A DNA stretch of 17,953 bases from the NCBI GenBank assembly GCA_023386885.1, contig JAEWIX010000028.1, forward strand, positions 1 to 17,953. The letters run 5' to 3'. Positions 7,897 through 15,319 of the stretch are shown here, in pieces. A program made the translations under genes and the position numbers. Numbering within the stretch: position 1 is the first letter of the stretch; the number at the start of each line of letters is the position of its first letter. Origin of the DNA: Pseudomonadota bacterium. GTDB taxonomy: Bacteria; Pseudomonadota; Alphaproteobacteria; Rhizobiales; Xanthobacteraceae. The notes under the pieces are model-generated. The model was given only the letters and a program-made list of their open reading frames with translations, ran no database searches and was not told the DNA's origin.

Positions 7897-7991
7897 TGCC
7901 ATCGCCGAATTGCAACCAATGGAGCGACAAATTCTTAACGTGGCCGCCCCCGCACCGGTGCGGACACACCGACGGACGCGGCCATTCGGGC

Positions 7992-8020
7992 TTGTCGCGG
8001 TGGAATTGCGCTGCTAGCAG
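7992..8020 (+). promoter_or_regulatory. Putative tRNA-Thr promoter
   Basis: TTGTCG at 7992-7997 and TAGCAG at 8015-8020 are 17 bp apart and end 11 bp before the mature tRNA-Thr 5' end. The spacing and position fit a sigma-70-type tRNA promoter, though the -10 match is modest. Confidence 0.4.
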
Positions 8021-8031
8021 TCACCCCGATA

Positions 8032-8106
8032 GCCGGCGTAGCACAGCGGTAGTGCAGCGGTTTTGTAAACCGAAGGTCGGGAGTTCGATCCTCTCCGCCG
8101 GCACCA
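8032..8106 (+). tRNA. tRNA-Thr (anticodon TGT)
   Basis: The acceptor arms GCCGGCG (8032-8038) and CGCCGGC (8096-8102) pair fully. The anticodon loop TTTGTAA gives TGT, the T loop is TTCGATC, and CCA is encoded at 8104-8106. Total 75 nt. It is the only one of the three tRNAs on the plus strand. Confidence 0.97.
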
Positions 8107-8176
8107 TATTGCCTCGGTCCCTGTGACGTCGAGACAACGCTGACAATTCATTCCGCATCACGTTATGATCGACGCA

Positions 8177-8193
8177 AGCCGCACTTTGCGGCT
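8177..8193 (+). terminator. Hairpin downstream of tRNA-Thr
   Basis: AGCCGC (8177-8182) pairs with GCGGCT (8188-8193) around ACTTT, 71 bases after the tRNA. There is no T tract, so it could equally be structure in the leader of the next gene. Just after it, AACCGGCC appears twice 13 bp apart (8203 and 8216). Confidence 0.35.
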
Positions 8194-8241
8194 GATCGGC
8201 ACAACCGGCCGGACCAACCGGCCCTCACGGAGTTCATCGCC

Positions 8242-8463
8242 GTGGTCCAGGTTTGCGCACGAAAGATTGCATGGCGGGAGGTCGGACAGGTGGCGGAGCC
8301 CGGCCGGTATCTTTTCAAGTTCGGCTGGCTGACGATTACCGCCGATGACATCGCCATCTGGCAGGTTCACCCTCACGCGTCGTTTACGCTGGTCGCGGTC
8401 ACGCCGCTCGGCGAAACGCCGGATGAGTTCCGGCTCGGCGCCTTCGATCTCGGCGAAACATGA
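8242..8463 (+). CDS. Conserved hypothetical protein (73 aa)
   Basis: A 73-aa soluble protein starting with a GTG-initiated VQVCARKIAWREVGQ. GGAG lies nine bases before the GTG at 8242. The body reads EPGRYLFKFGWLTITADDIAIW and ends GETPDEFRLGAFDLGET. It looks like a compact beta-rich fold with a Trp-rich core, and it seems to belong to a small family I have seen in Bradyrhizobium-type genomes with no assigned role. There is no signal peptide and no membrane segment. It stands alone between tRNA-Thr and a convergent outer-membrane protein gene. The function is unknown. Confidence 0.65.
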   Translation: MVQVCARKIAWREVGQVAEPGRYLFKFGWLTITADDIAIWQVHPHASFTLVAVTPLGETPDEFRLGAFDLGET

Positions 8464-8500
8464 TCGCATCTCAGCGACATGCAGTTGCCGTCATTCGAAC

Positions 8501-8529
8501 GAAAGGCCCGCTCAACCGGCCGGCCTTTC
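8501..8529. terminator. Bidirectional terminator between the 73-aa gene and omp
   Basis: GAAAGGCC (8501-8508) and GGCCTTTC (8522-8529) pair perfectly around a 13-base loop, midway between two convergent genes. The arms end in TTTC in either direction, giving a short U run for both transcripts. Confidence 0.65.
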
Positions 8530-8548
8530 ACTGAATGCCTGGGGATCG

Positions 8549-9274
8549 TTAGTAATTCGTCGGTGCCGGTCCACCCCAACCGAAGCGGTAGTTCAAACCA
8601 GCCTTGACCGTGTGTTCGTCGTTACGGAAGCTCGCGCCGACAATATCGGGAGGACCGCCGGTGAAGGTGGTATTGCCGAAGTTGTAGTACTGATACTCGA
8701 CCTTGGCCGACCAACTCGGCGCAAACATGTATTCGAGACCGGCGCCGATGGTGTAGCCGTCCTGATGATTTCCGGTGGCGCTAAAGGGCTGCGAAACACC
8801 CGCAATGCTTACATCGAGATTCCGGTCCCTGAACGCATAACCGCCCTTGGCGTAGAGCAACACCGGCCCCGTGGTGAAGCCCAACCGACCGGTGACCGAT
8901 CCCAGGCCGCGACTATCGAGCGACGCCAGCGTTCCGCCCGGGAACACCACGCCGCCTCCCGCAGAGGCGAGCCAGCTATAGTTCGCTTCAAGGCCCATCA
9001 CCCAGTTGTTTGCAAACTGGTAGTCGAAACCGCCCTGAACACCACCCATGAATCGGGCATCGCTGCCTTGCAGGCTGTTGTCACCGGAGAACGTGCCGCC
9101 GAGATGGCCACCGATGTAGAATCCGGTCCAATTGTAGACAATTGCCGGCGCGGTGACGGGCGGCGGCGCCTTTGTATATGGCCGCGGCGGCAAATCGGCC
9201 GCATTCGCCACCCCACTCATAGCCGATGCGGCCAACGCGAACGATGTCGCCGTTGCGATTACAAACGTCTTCAT
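8549..9274 (-). CDS. Outer-membrane beta-barrel protein (Omp25/Omp31 family)
   Basis: A 241-aa outer-membrane protein. MKTFVIATATSFALAASAMSG begins a signal peptide cleaved after VANA, before ADLPPRPYTKAPPP. The NWTGFYIGGHLGGTFSGDN segment is the hallmark start of the rhizobial Omp25/31 eight-stranded barrel. Alternating amphipathic strands follow (FMGGVQGGFDYQF, VTGRLGFTTGPVLLYAKGGYAF, YTIGAGLEYMFAPSW, WSAKVEYQYYNFG) to the end at KAGLNYRFGWGG. These proteins are abundant structural or immunogenic porin-like proteins with no known catalytic role. ATG 9274 has AGGGGA six bases upstream; the frame is open to 9355 without support. It is divergent from a serine hydrolase gene with a 210-bp gap that must hold both promoters. 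Confidence 0.93.
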   Translation of the reverse strand: MKTFVIATATSFALAASAMSGVANAADLPPRPYTKAPPPVTAPAIVYNWTGFYIGGHLGGTFSGDNSLQGSDARFMGGVQGGFDYQFANNWVMGLEANYSWLASAGGGVVFPGGTLASLDSRGLGSVTGRLGFTTGPVLLYAKGGYAFRDRNLDVSIAGVSQPFSATGNHQDGYTIGAGLEYMFAPSWSAKVEYQYYNFGNTTFTGGPPDIVGASFRNDEHTVKAGLNYRFGWGGPAPTNY

Positions 9275-9484
9275 GGCAGGTCCCCTGGTTGCGACCACGA
9301 CCCTGTTGAAACAACGTGGCGTCAATTTGGTTGCGTGATGGCATTCAAATAGCAACGTTGGTACGTAACTGTGTCAGGTCGCCACAACGGGTTCCCACGG
9401 AACCGATGTGTCTCTACACTCGCATGCAGCCATCAACGTTCGCAGGTGCGTTATCGTGCGCCAGGACGGGGCCAGGGAGACGAC

Positions 9485-10678
9485 ATGTTCGCTAAAGACC
9501 TGATGAACGACTATCCACCGACGCCGGACAAGCAAGTGACCTTGGGGAACTGGCGTCAGTCGCCGTTCAATAGCTGGAGCTACCGTAACGTTCGGCGGCT
9601 GCTGCCTACCGCAAATATCGCGGCGACGCATCCGGGCAAGCCGTTTGAAACGGGCCTCGAAAGCATTGCGGACATCGAATTCGTCGGCGTCGGCGGGGAG
9701 CCCACGACCCTGGCGAAGGCGCTACGCGCCACCCACACCGACGCGCTCGTCATGTTGCGGCGCGGACGCATCGCCGCGGAGTGGTACGCCAACGGCATGG
9801 ATGCGCGGACGCCGCATATCGTGTTTTCCGTCAGCAAATCGATCTGCGGTTCGCTTGGCGGCATTCTCACCGATCGCAACCTGCTCGATCCCGACGATCT
9901 CATCACGGATTACGTTCCCGAACTCGAACTATCGGTTTATGGCAACGCAACCGTGCGCCATCTGCTCGACATGACGGTCGGCATCCAGTTCGTCGAGGAC
10001 TACGACGACCCCGACGGTGATGTGATACGCTATCGCTACGCGGTCGGCTGGGATATTCCGCCGCCGGGCCGTGAAACGATGGACGTGCGACGCTTTCTGG
10101 CGACGATGCGGCCCGACGGCAAGCCGCATGGCGACACATTCCATTACGTCTCGACCAATACCGACGTGCTCGGCTGGGTCTATGAGCGGGCCTGCGATCA
10201 GCCGCTCTCGGACATTCTAAGTGAGTATCTCTGGGGGCCGCTCGGCGCCGAACACGATGCCTACGTCACCGTTGACTCACACGGCGCGATGCGCGCCGCC
10301 GGTGGCATCTGCGTCGCCCCGCGCGACCTCGCCCGCTTCGGTGAGATGATGCGCCGGCGCGGCGTCGGCGCCGATGGCCGGCAGGTGGTGCCGGGCTGGT
10401 GGATCGACGACATCAACGAGCACGATACCAGCGCGGCCTGGGCACGTGGCGATTTCGCCGAGTTGTTCCCCGGCGCCAGCTATCGCAGCAAATGGTATCA
10501 GATCGATCGAAACGAGGGCGTGCTTTGCGCGCTCGGCATTCACGGCCAGTGGATCTATATCCATCCCGAGGCCGAACTGGTGATCGTGCGGCTCGCTTCG
10601 GAGGCAATTCCGCTCGATCCCGATCACGCGTTGTCGTGGCGGCGCGGATTCGACGCTATCGCAGACGCATTTCTGTGA
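9485..10678 (+). CDS. Serine hydrolase, beta-lactamase-fold (NylB-like)
   Basis: A 397-aa cytosolic-looking hydrolase of the class C beta-lactamase/esterase fold (Pfam Beta-lactamase). The nucleophile motif SVSK lies at 115-118 (S115, K118). A second motif FHYVSTNTDVLGW puts the likely catalytic Tyr at 221, and GIHGQWIYI (351-359) occupies the place of the third, KTG-like box. The length and these motifs match 6-aminohexanoate-dimer hydrolase NylB (392 aa; S112, K115, Y215) better than true AmpC. There is no signal peptide, unlike periplasmic beta-lactamases. A carboxylesterase, amide hydrolase or D-aminopeptidase is more likely than antibiotic resistance. ATG 9485 has GGGAG upstream; the frame is open from 9371 but overlaps the intergenic region. 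Confidence 0.88.
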   Translation: MFAKDLMNDYPPTPDKQVTLGNWRQSPFNSWSYRNVRRLLPTANIAATHPGKPFETGLESIADIEFVGVGGEPTTLAKALRATHTDALVMLRRGRIAAEWYANGMDARTPHIVFSVSKSICGSLGGILTDRNLLDPDDLITDYVPELELSVYGNATVRHLLDMTVGIQFVEDYDDPDGDVIRYRYAVGWDIPPPGRETMDVRRFLATMRPDGKPHGDTFHYVSTNTDVLGWVYERACDQPLSDILSEYLWGPLGAEHDAYVTVDSHGAMRAAGGICVAPRDLARFGEMMRRRGVGADGRQVVPGWWIDDINEHDTSAAWARGDFAELFPGASYRSKWYQIDRNEGVLCALGIHGQWIYIHPEAELVIVRLASEAIPLDPDHALSWRRGFDAIADAFL

Positions 10679-10693
10679 AATGAATTAGCGGAC

Positions 10694-10732
10694 CCGGGCT
10701 TCGCCTTCGATATCGTCGAATTCGAAGCCCGG
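10694..10732. terminator. Long hairpin between convergent genes
   Basis: CCGGGCTTCG (10694-10703) and CGAAGCCCGG (10723-10732) pair perfectly. Inside them TTCGA (10706-10710) pairs with TCGAA (10716-10720) around a TATCG loop. It lies between the hydrolase stop (10678) and the His-rich gene stop (10746). There is no T tract on either side, so it is a strong structure but not a classic intrinsic terminator. Confidence 0.6.
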
Positions 10733-10745
10733 ACCTGCGACACGA

Positions 10746-10994
10746 TTAGTGGCGATGACCGCGGTGCATCACGATCGGCTTGTGCGCGTGATGCTTCCGC
10801 AGATGGCGGTGATGGCGCACCGTGCGATGCTTGTGCATATGCATGCGCGCCTGCGCATTCAGCACCTTCGCATTCACGTAGTAGCTACCGATGGCGACGG
10901 ATTTCGTGGTCACGACATGCGACGGACCGGCGGCCATCGCCGGCGCGGCAAGCACGGACACTGCAAACAGCGCGGCGGAAATCGTCTTGAACAT
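10746..10994 (-). CDS. Small secreted His-rich protein (82 aa)
   Basis: An 82-aa exported protein. MFKTISAALFAVSVLAAPAMA is a signal peptide, cleaved before AGPSHVV. The mature chain has about 60 residues, and its C-terminal half is packed with His and Arg/Lys (MHMHKHRTVRHHRHLRKHH and the end MHRGHRH). That composition would bind metal ions such as Zn, Cu or Ni, or coat acidic polymers, in the periplasm; this is inferred from composition only. ATG 10994 has AGGAGA five bases upstream. The frame extends to 11015 without support. It lies opposite the TPR gene across a 285-bp gap. Similar short His-rich proteins recur in Bradyrhizobium genomes. Confidence 0.75.
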   Translation of the reverse strand: MFKTISAALFAVSVLAAPAMAAGPSHVVTTKSVAIGSYYVNAKVLNAQARMHMHKHRTVRHHRHLRKHHAHKPIVMHRGHRH

Positions 10995-11092
10995 GGCTAT
11001 CTCCTGTTCGATCACGACGTTGGCCGGTCGGAATGGCCGGGCTCCTCGATCGTGGGAGCAAGCTTGATCTCCTTCGGCTGAACCCTGCCTGA

Positions 11093-11108
11093 AGTCCGCC
11101 AGCGGACT
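11093..11108. promoter_or_regulatory. Possible operator, 7+7 bp palindrome
   Basis: AGTCCGC (11093-11099) and GCGGACT (11102-11108) are exact reverse complements separated by CA. It is in the 285-bp gap between the divergent His-rich and TPR genes, about 100 bp upstream of the first and 170 bp upstream of the second. It could be a regulator site or a short hairpin in the leader of either. Confidence 0.35.
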
Positions 11109-11279
11109 CCGTTCATCTGGATGAATTGTTTGTCATCATATCGCGGCACAACGATCCCGACATCCGATCTCCATCCGCAAAACAGATGACAATACAGGGG
11201 CAACGTGATGGAATATTTCCCTCGCCGGGATGTTTGACCCAAGGCCCTCTTGCATCAACCCGGACGAACAGGAGCAACC

Positions 11280-11834
11280 ATGAGCCAATCTGTGATGAAA
11301 TGGATGGCCGCCGCGGTTCTGACATCGGCACTGGCCATGCCGTCGGTCGTTTCGCCGGCCTTTGCGGCCGGATCCGACGAACCTTCTGCCCCGCCGGCCA
11401 CCAAGTCGGCGCCGAAAGACTCCAAGAAAGCCAAGAAGAAACACTCCAGCATTGACGATCCGGCGTTCCTTCAAGGCTACCGTCATGCCTATGCAACGAT
11501 CTATGACAATCACGATTACACTCGCGCGATCGAACAGCTGAAGGCACTCCGCCACGACGACCGTGCCGACGTCGCCAACCTGATCGGCTATTCCTATCGC
11601 AAGCTCGGCAACTATCAGCTCGCCCGAACCTGGTATGAACGCGCCTTGCATGCCGATCCGAACCACGTCCGCACCTGGCAGTATTACGGACTGTGGCAGA
11701 TCGAACAGGGCAACCGCGAGCAGGCGCAGTACCATCTCCATCGCATCGCCGAATTGTGTGGCACCGGTTGCGCCGAGTACCGGTCGCTGGCAGCCGCACT
11801 CGACAAGACGCCGGGGAGCGGCCTGGTCTATTGA
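11280..11834 (+). CDS. Secreted tetratricopeptide-repeat protein (184 aa)
   Basis: A 184-aa exported TPR protein. MSQSVMKWMAAAVLTSALAM starts a signal peptide ending at about SPAFA (residue 29). A Lys/Ser/Pro-rich linker (about 30-57) follows, then helical repeats. These start at FLQGYRHAYATIYDNHDYTRA and include a canonical TPR, VANLIGYSYRKLGNYQLART to WYERALHADP (98-127), and a second, HVRTWQYYGLWQIEQGNREQ onward. C160 and C164 near the end could form a disulfide. TPRs bind partner proteins; here the protein would act in the periplasm. The ATG at 11280 has AGGAG five bases upstream. A clear terminator follows the stop. The partner is unknown. Confidence 0.88.
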   Translation: MSQSVMKWMAAAVLTSALAMPSVVSPAFAAGSDEPSAPPATKSAPKDSKKAKKKHSSIDDPAFLQGYRHAYATIYDNHDYTRAIEQLKALRHDDRADVANLIGYSYRKLGNYQLARTWYERALHADPNHVRTWQYYGLWQIEQGNREQAQYHLHRIAELCGTGCAEYRSLAAALDKTPGSGLVY

Positions 11835-11856
11835 GTCCGCCTGAAGATCGATTGTG

Positions 11857-11893
11857 AGAACCGGCGCGATCATTCGATTGTGCCGGTTCTTTG
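11857..11893 (+). terminator. Rho-independent terminator after TPR gene
   Basis: AGAACCGGC (11857-11865) and GCCGGTTCT (11882-11890) form a perfect 9-bp stem around a 16-base loop. The stem runs into TTT 22 bases after the TPR stop codon. The motif CGATTGTG occurs before the stem and again inside the loop. Confidence 0.8.
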
Positions 11894-12010
11894 CTGGATC
11901 GCTGTCCTGCTGACTCAGCAGGACGTTGCAGTGCTCGACAAATCCGGCCAAGGTCGTATAGACGACCCCAAGCGTCGCTCTTTCCTCGCGCCGCGCCTCA
12001 CATAGGCCCA

Positions 12011-12796
12011 ATGCTGATGACGACGCCCAAGCGATACGACAAGATCGCCTTTGTCGCGGGAACGAGCGCGGAAGCCCAGCAGGCTCTCGCTAGCCTGGTG
12101 AAGACCTATGGCAATCATCCGCCCTCGAAGGCAGATGTCGTTGTAGCGCTCGGCGGCGACGGATTGATGTTGCAGACGTTGCATCAACTGATGCGTTCGG
12201 GAAAGCCGATCTATGGCATGCATCGCGGCACCGTCGGCTTCCTGATGAACGAGTATCGCTCGGAAGATTTGTATGCCCGCATCGCCGCTGCGCGCGACAC
12301 CGTGATCCATCCACTATTGATGCGGGCGACCGACACGAACGGCAACGTGCATCTGCATCATGCCATCAACGAGGTTTCGGTCTTCCGCCAGACTCACCAG
12401 GCTGCGCGGTTGCGTATCCTCATCGACGAACGCGAACGCATGGCCGAACTGGTCGCCGACGGCATCATGGTGGCGACCCCCGCAGGCTCGACCGCTTACA
12501 ACCTCTCGGCGCAAGGACCGATCCTGCCGATCAACGCGGCATTGCTGGCGCTGACGCCGATCAGCCCGTTCCGGCCGCGGCGCTGGCGCGGCGCCCTGCT
12601 CCCGGATTCGGCCTTCGTCGTGATCGAGGTGCTCGAAAGCGACAAGCGGCCGGTCGCCGCCGTCGCCGATCACGATGAGGCCCGCTACGCGGTGCGGGTC
12701 GAAATCCTGTCGGATAAGACGATCTCGATGCGGATGCTGTTCGATCCCGGCCACAGCCTCGAAGAACGTATCCTGAGCGAACAGTTCGGCTATTGA
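12011..12796 (+). CDS. nadK: NAD kinase
   Basis: A 261-aa cytosolic ATP-dependent NAD kinase, which makes NADP from NAD. The GGDG catalytic motif is at about 48-51 (Asp 50), followed by the GTVGFLMNEY segment. The NE motif (INEVSVF) is at 120-121, and the NAD-binding TPAGSTAYNLSAQGP stretch is at about 156-170. The C-terminal half shows the usual beta-rich domain (RRWRGALLPDSAFVVIEV). The sequence type matches the short NAD kinases of Rhizobiales. Two starts are possible, ATG at 12011 or ATG at 12017 (MTTPKRYDKIAF); neither has a strong SD. The frame extends up to 11891 but overlaps the terminator and is not coding. It stands alone; the response-regulator gene follows after 106 bp. Confidence 0.96.
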   Translation: MLMTTPKRYDKIAFVAGTSAEAQQALASLVKTYGNHPPSKADVVVALGGDGLMLQTLHQLMRSGKPIYGMHRGTVGFLMNEYRSEDLYARIAAARDTVIHPLLMRATDTNGNVHLHHAINEVSVFRQTHQAARLRILIDERERMAELVADGIMVATPAGSTAYNLSAQGPILPINAALLALTPISPFRPRRWRGALLPDSAFVVIEVLESDKRPVAAVADHDEARYAVRVEILSDKTISMRMLFDPGHSLEERILSEQFGY

Positions 12797-12867
12797 CCGC
12801 TTGCTCTCGAGCAGGCGTCTGGCAACTATTCCTTAACGGCCACGGCATATAGTTAACGCGGCGTATA

Positions 12868-12881
12868 CCGGCCTTCGCCGG
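12868..12881 (+). repeat. Short hairpin in response-regulator leader
   Basis: CCGGC and GCCGG pair around CTTC, ending 21 bases before the ATG at 12903. Upstream of it, TTAACG occurs at 12833 and 12853, 20 bp apart, on the same strand. These could be part of the regulator promoter; the hairpin could affect ribosome access. The SD of the gene is weak. Confidence 0.35.
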
Positions 12882-12902
12882 CACCGCACCCAGAGCCGTT
12901 TG

Positions 12903-13448
12903 ATGTACCGGATCGATTTCAACAAGCTCCGCTTTCTCGTCTGCGACGACAATCCGCACATGCGCCGGATTCTGCGCACGCTGCTGCATTCGTTCGGCGC
13001 GCGTGAAGTGTACGAATCCGAGGATGGCGCGACCGCGTTGGAAATGTTCAGCCATTACGTGCCCGATATCGTCATCACCGATTGGGCGATGCCCATCTTC
13101 GACGGCCTCGAACTGGCGCAGATGATCCGACAACCGGATGGCAACGGCAACCCTTATGCGCCGATCATCATGCTGACGGGACACTCGGAAAAGCGCCGCG
13201 TCACACTGGCACGCGATGCCGGCGTCACCGAATTCCTGGCCAAGCCGATTTCGGCCAAAGGCCTGTATCAACGCATCATGAACGTCGTCACCAATCCGCG
13301 TCCGTTCATCAAGACGAAAAACTACTTCGGACCGGATCGGCGACGTAACACCAACACCTCCTATGTTGGCCCCGAACGCCGAACCGGGAGTAAAGCCGAC
13401 ATCATGCAACAGCCATCCTTGATGGATAAAGCACGGATGCCCGGGTAA
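12903..13448 (+). CDS. Single-domain response regulator with GP[DE]RR tail
   Basis: A 181-aa CheY-like receiver protein with no DNA-binding domain. The acidic pair D15/D16 and the phospho-acceptor D60 (in IVITDWAMP) are present. So are switch residue T92 (MLTGHSE) and K114 (FLAKPIS), so it should be phosphorylated normally. The tail after about 130 is unusual: it repeats the pattern Y-x-G-P-acid-R-R at 141-147 and again at 154-160, then ends in a polar stretch. The tail probably binds a partner. An Hpt gene starts 17 bp downstream, so the two form a phosphorelay pair, but no histidine kinase is in the window. ATG 12903 is chosen over TTG 12900. Confidence 0.93.
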   Translation: MYRIDFNKLRFLVCDDNPHMRRILRTLLHSFGAREVYESEDGATALEMFSHYVPDIVITDWAMPIFDGLELAQMIRQPDGNGNPYAPIIMLTGHSEKRRVTLARDAGVTEFLAKPISAKGLYQRIMNVVTNPRPFIKTKNYFGPDRRRNTNTSYVGPERRTGSKADIMQQPSLMDKARMPG

Positions 13449-13465
13449 CCCGCTCAAGGGATTGA

Positions 13466-14047
13466 ATGATGGCCAAACCAAAGCCGCCCGCGCCGCAAGT
13501 CAAGGCTTACGCCGATCATCACGTCATCACGCAGCCCAATCCGCTGCGCCATGCGGTGCGGTATGCCGACGACAAGGAAACGGACGATCCCGTTGCGCGC
13601 GCCGAACAAGCGCTGGCCGACCTGTCCGGCGAATTCGATAATTGGATGACGGTCGAATGCACCCGGCTCGCCGCCGCTCATGCCGCCGCCGTCAAGAACG
13701 GCTTTACGCCATCGGTGCGTGACGAGTTGTTTCGCGCCGCGCACGATATCAAGGGCGATGCGGCGACGTTTGGTTACGCGGCCGCCGGCGCGGCCGCCGA
13801 CAGCCTCTGCCGCATCATCGAACACGCGCCCGACATCGCATCGGTGCCGGTCGATCTGATCGCACATCATGTGCAAGCGATACAGGCGATTGTCCGGGAG
13901 CAAACCAGCATTGACCGGATTGGCGTCGCCGAAGCGCTGAGCAAGTATCTGCGCAGCGTCGCCGACGATTATTTGAAGGCCGTCAATCACGATCGCCCCG
14001 AGCATCTCGAGGCCATCCTCGCGCCGAGCATCGTGCCGGGCGACTAA
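13466..14047 (+). CDS. Hpt-domain phosphotransfer protein
   Basis: A 193-aa cytosolic protein. Residues 84-125 read VRDELFRAAHDIKGDAATFG and the following helix, containing the Hpt signature H-x-I-K-G with the phospho-accepting His at 93. Hpt domains pass phosphate between a kinase and a response regulator, here most likely the receiver protein encoded 17 bp upstream. The N-terminal 45 residues are polar, Pro/Lys/His-rich and probably disordered; the C-terminal helices (about 130-180) complete a four-helix bundle. It starts ATGATG at 13466; AGGG lies five bases upstream, so either Met is usable. It is a true Hpt rather than ChpT, which has a kinase-like DHp fold. It is convergent with the DUF2336 gene, only 24 bp away. 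Confidence 0.85.
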   Translation: MMAKPKPPAPQVKAYADHHVITQPNPLRHAVRYADDKETDDPVARAEQALADLSGEFDNWMTVECTRLAAAHAAAVKNGFTPSVRDELFRAAHDIKGDAATFGYAAAGAAADSLCRIIEHAPDIASVPVDLIAHHVQAIQAIVREQTSIDRIGVAEALSKYLRSVADDYLKAVNHDRPEHLEAILAPSIVPGD

Positions 14048-14071
14048 ATCTATATCGATTGTATCTGTGGC

Positions 14072-15247
14072 TTACGCCGCGATGCACTGGTGTTCCGGCG
14101 CAATATCAACAGCGTCCGCCACCAGTTGATCGCAGAAGACGCGCGCTTCCTCGCGCGCGGATTCGGTGGCGAAGCGGCGCAGCAGAATCAACAGCGGCTC
14201 GGACACATCCGGATCCGACTCGCACCGCGTCAGAACCCGTTCCACCATGCGACGGCGGAGCCGCGCGGCGCCATCGATCGTTCCGACAAATCCGATTTCA
14301 TTCGTCGCATCCAACGCGGCACGGAATGCCGGGAACGTCGACGATGGCAATCCGGCGCGCGTCAACAACGCATCGAGACTGGCGCCGCCGCGATCGTAGA
14401 GCAGCGCCGCAACCCGATTTGACGGCAGCCCCGACAACTCGACCAATGCCCGATCGAACAGTTCGAGATTGCCCGACAACAAGGCGCGCAGAATCAATCC
14501 GGCAGTGAGCTGCCTTGTCTCGCGTAGATGCCCGACCAGTTGCCCCATCTCGTCACCACGCGCTCGGGTCGCGAGATTGATCGCTGAACGATCGCATGCC
14601 TCGCCCACAATCCGTTCGGCCCGGTCCGAACTGAGCCATCGCCGCGCGACCACGAATTGCGCCAGCGTACCGGAGAGTTTGGCGATCAATGCCAGCCGCG
14701 TCGCGGGCGGCAGATCGTCCAGCGCCAGCATGGATTCACGAATGGCGGCGAGATGACCATGACGTTCGACGATCCGGTCCCAGGAGAAGGGCGCGAGCAC
14801 CGCTTGGGGATTTTCGATCAGCTCGAGCGCAGCGGCCGGCGATCCCACCTCGGCGACGGCCGCGCAGACCGACGCGGGTAAATTCATTCGTCGCGCGATC
14901 GCACATTGCGTCTCGGAATTTCCAGTCGCGACCAGGTCGACCAGATCCGCATCGAGGAGCAGTGGTGAATATTCGAGGATCGGCAACGCCACCGAAGGCT
15001 GGTCGAGCGACAATGCCTGCACGATGGCCGCCGGTGCGTCGGCGCTACCGGCGAACACCTCCGCCATGGCCTGCCGCACCAGGGGCGACGCATCGTCGAG
15101 CAGCATCAACAATGCGCCTTCCGCGGCTGCACGGTCATCTTCCGAAAGATTGGAAATCAACCAGGCGCGCGCCAGAGATCGCGTGGCCTCCGCGCGCTCA
15201 CCGGCGGGCGCGGTACGAACCCAGGAAATGAACTGCCGAACGATCAT
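14072..15247 (-). CDS. DUF2336 protein, HEAT-like helical repeats
   Basis: A 391-aa soluble protein rich in Leu, Ala and Arg helices. It fits the alphaproteobacterial DUF2336 family (Pfam), which looks like an alpha-solenoid of HEAT-type repeats. Pieces such as SPLVRQAMAEVFAGSADAP, NSETQCAIARRMNLPASVC and SGLPSNRVAALLYDRGG show the periodic helix pairs. There is no catalytic motif, signal peptide or membrane helix. The C-terminus holds a single Cys pair (C371, C387 region). The function is unknown; a scaffold or partner in signalling is plausible because a receiver/Hpt pair lies next door in convergent orientation. ATG 15247 begins MIVRQFISWVRTAP; the SD is weak. A near-perfect CtrA site lies about 70 bp upstream. 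Confidence 0.85.
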   Translation of the reverse strand: MIVRQFISWVRTAPAGERAEATRSLARAWLISNLSEDDRAAAEGALLMLLDDASPLVRQAMAEVFAGSADAPAAIVQALSLDQPSVALPILEYSPLLLDADLVDLVATGNSETQCAIARRMNLPASVCAAVAEVGSPAAALELIENPQAVLAPFSWDRIVERHGHLAAIRESMLALDDLPPATRLALIAKLSGTLAQFVVARRWLSSDRAERIVGEACDRSAINLATRARGDEMGQLVGHLRETRQLTAGLILRALLSGNLELFDRALVELSGLPSNRVAALLYDRGGASLDALLTRAGLPSSTFPAFRAALDATNEIGFVGTIDGAARLRRRMVERVLTRCESDPDVSEPLLILLRRFATESAREEARVFCDQLVADAVDIAPEHQCIAA

Positions 15248-15319
15248 GCTTGTTCAGGCCTACGCAACATCAAGACACCAGACGGCGATGCCACCGTCAT
15301 ACAAAATAAACCATGACGC

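Noticed and set aside
8345..9352. 335-aa open frame on the plus strand opposite the outer-membrane protein gene
   Set aside because: It is the reverse shadow of a clear beta-barrel gene with signal peptide and SD; its sequence is Arg/Thr-rich and shows no domain.
11012..11242. Minus-strand 76-codon frame upstream of the His-rich gene
   Set aside because: No SD, no recognisable motif, and it sits in the region expected to hold the promoters of two divergent genes.
11136..12011. 291-aa minus-strand frame across the TPR gene and terminator
   Set aside because: It runs through a clear TPR gene and its terminator in antisense; no domain.
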